Shown: positions 7,872 through 8,281 of the stretch, one piece after another
Numbering within the stretch: the first letter of the stretch is position 1
Layout of the letters: the number at the start of each line of letters is the position of its first letter
Source: an uncultured Oscillospiraceae bacterium
Lineage (GTDB): Bacteria > Bacillota > Clostridia > Oscillospirales > Acutalibacteraceae
DNA length: 8,281 nt
NCBI GenBank assembly: GCA_900554535.1
Contig: USIA01000082.1
Span: 1 to 8,281 of the forward strand
Reading direction: 5' to 3'
Notes under the pieces: generated by a model
Database searches by the model: none
Told to the model about the DNA's origin: nothing
Seen by the model: the letters and a program-made list of their open reading frames with translations, nothing else
Made by a program: the position numbers and the translations under genes

Positions 7872-7900
7872 ATTGTAGCACGTGCGGCCGCATTCTGCAA
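7872..7900 (-). promoter_or_regulatory. Promoter of the amino acid ABC operon
   Basis: On the - strand, -35 TTGCAG (7895-7900), a 17-base spacer and -10 TACAAT (7872-7877). Start expected near 7865, giving a leader of roughly 87 bases. The palindromes GCACGTGC (7878-7885) and GCGGCCGC (7884-7891) lie in the spacer, and GTCGATCGAC (7859-7868) covers the expected start point. Confidence 0.8.
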
Positions 7901-7907
7901 GGCGGAA

Positions 7908-7935
7908 TTGACAGGCGCTTACTTTTCTTTATAAT
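7908..7935 (+). promoter_or_regulatory. Promoter of the corrinoid adenosyltransferase gene
   Basis: A perfect -35 TTGACA (7908-7913) and a perfect -10 TATAAT (7930-7935) are separated by 16 bases. The start is expected near 7942, about 70 bases before the ATG at 8011. This leader is too short for a cobalamin riboswitch. Confidence 0.85.
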
Positions 7936-7984
7936 AAAAAATGGAAAGAGAAAAGCCCAAAAATACGGCCTCCTTTTGCGGGAT

Positions 7985-8009
7985 GCCGCCAAAAAGCGGG
8001 GTGGTTTTT
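7985..8009 (+). promoter_or_regulatory. Leader hairpin over the ribosome site of the adenosyltransferase gene
   Basis: GCCGCC (7985-7990) can pair with GGTGGT (8000-8005), including two G-T pairs, and TTTTC follows directly before the ATG. The only Shine-Dalgarno-like bases, GGGGTGG (7998-8004), fall in or beside this stem. It may limit translation or act as a weak attenuator. Confidence 0.3.
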
Positions 8010-8010
8010 C

Positions 8011-8281
8011 ATGCAGGGTCTGCTGCATGTGTATACAGGTGCCGGGAAGGGCAAGACAACCGCAGCAGTGGGATTGGCGGTGCGCATGCGCGGGGCGGGG
8101 ATGCCGGTGGTGTTTGCGCAGTTTTTGAAGGGCGCACCCACCAGTGAACTGGCGCCCTTGCAGGTCATAGGCGTGCGGATTTTCCGCCGGAAAAGCGTGG
8201 AAAAGTTCGTCGGCGCCATGACGCCGGAGGAGCGCACGGCCTGCCGCAGCGAACAATGCGCCTGCTTTGCACAGGCGGTGG
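8011..8281 (+). CDS. cobO: Cob(I)yrinic acid a,c-diamide adenosyltransferase (5' part)
   Basis: The first 90 residues of a CobA/CobO/BtuR-type ATP:corrinoid adenosyltransferase, cut by the window edge; full family members are about 170-200 residues. The enzyme transfers the adenosyl group of ATP to the cobalt of reduced corrinoids to make adenosylcobalamin in the cytoplasm. It starts MQGLLHVYTGAGKGKTTAAV with a P-loop GAGKGKTT (10-17), the inverted-orientation Walker A typical of this family. The family element VVFAQFLKG follows, then a MTPEER helix (around residues 69-75). The ATG is the first in this frame; the ribosome site (GGGGTGG) is weak, though the promoter upstream is consensus. Whether other cobalamin genes follow is outside the window. 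Other P-loop families are unlikely given FLKG. Confidence 0.88.
   Translation, partial: MQGLLHVYTGAGKGKTTAAVGLAVRMRGAGMPVVFAQFLKGAPTSELAPLQVIGVRIFRRKSVEKFVGAMTPEERTACRSEQCACFAQAV

Noticed and set aside
7936..8010. Cobalamin riboswitch before the adenosyltransferase gene
   Set aside because: The leader is about 70 bases and lacks a recognisable B12-box-like GCCACTG sequence.
7941..8147. Small + strand frame with ATG just after the adenosyltransferase promoter (68 codons)
   Set aside because: It has no ribosome site and overlaps the cobO start in another frame. Cys/Arg/Gly-rich product, probably a shadow.
7870..8256. - strand frame opposite the adenosyltransferase gene (128 codons)
   Set aside because: Antisense to a conserved P-loop gene and it runs through both promoters.

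Overview
This window looks like ordinary chromosome from a moderately GC-rich, low-motility-information clostridial Firmicute, most likely Oscillospiraceae/Ruminococcaceae-like. The reasons are strong AGGAGG-type ribosome binding sites, a type-A RNase P RNA, a Firmicutes class-3 fructose-1,6-bisphosphatase and a KtrB-type potassium channel. The taxonomic placement is inference. No mobile element, CRISPR array, tRNA or prophage gene was seen.

Left part (1-1550): the tail of a zinc/manganese-type ABC transporter ATPase overlaps its ABC-3 permease by an ATGA junction (+ strand). A bidirectional terminator follows. The RNase P RNA gene rnpB then runs toward it on the - strand from a near-consensus promoter. 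Middle (1550-5250): ktrB (+), apparently without a KtrA partner, converges with fbp (-) on a shared bidirectional terminator. The fbp promoter and a perfect inverted repeat sit upstream of fbp.

Right part (5250-8281): a three-gene polar amino acid ABC importer on the - strand, in transcription order lipoprotein binding protein, permease, ATPase. The permease and ATPase genes overlap by 14 bases. The binding-protein gene is followed by an intercistronic terminator-like hairpin, which would give more binding protein than membrane complex. Its leader also carries a strong terminator-like hairpin between the promoter and the start codon. A consensus promoter back to back with the importer promoter drives a + strand corrinoid adenosyltransferase gene that runs off the window.

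The genes cover metal uptake, K+ uptake, gluconeogenesis, amino acid uptake, tRNA processing and cobalamin activation. They do not form one pathway. I found no convincing new multi-gene system. The least explained pieces are the leader hairpin of the amino acid importer and a roughly 140-base segment between that importer and the fbp promoter.
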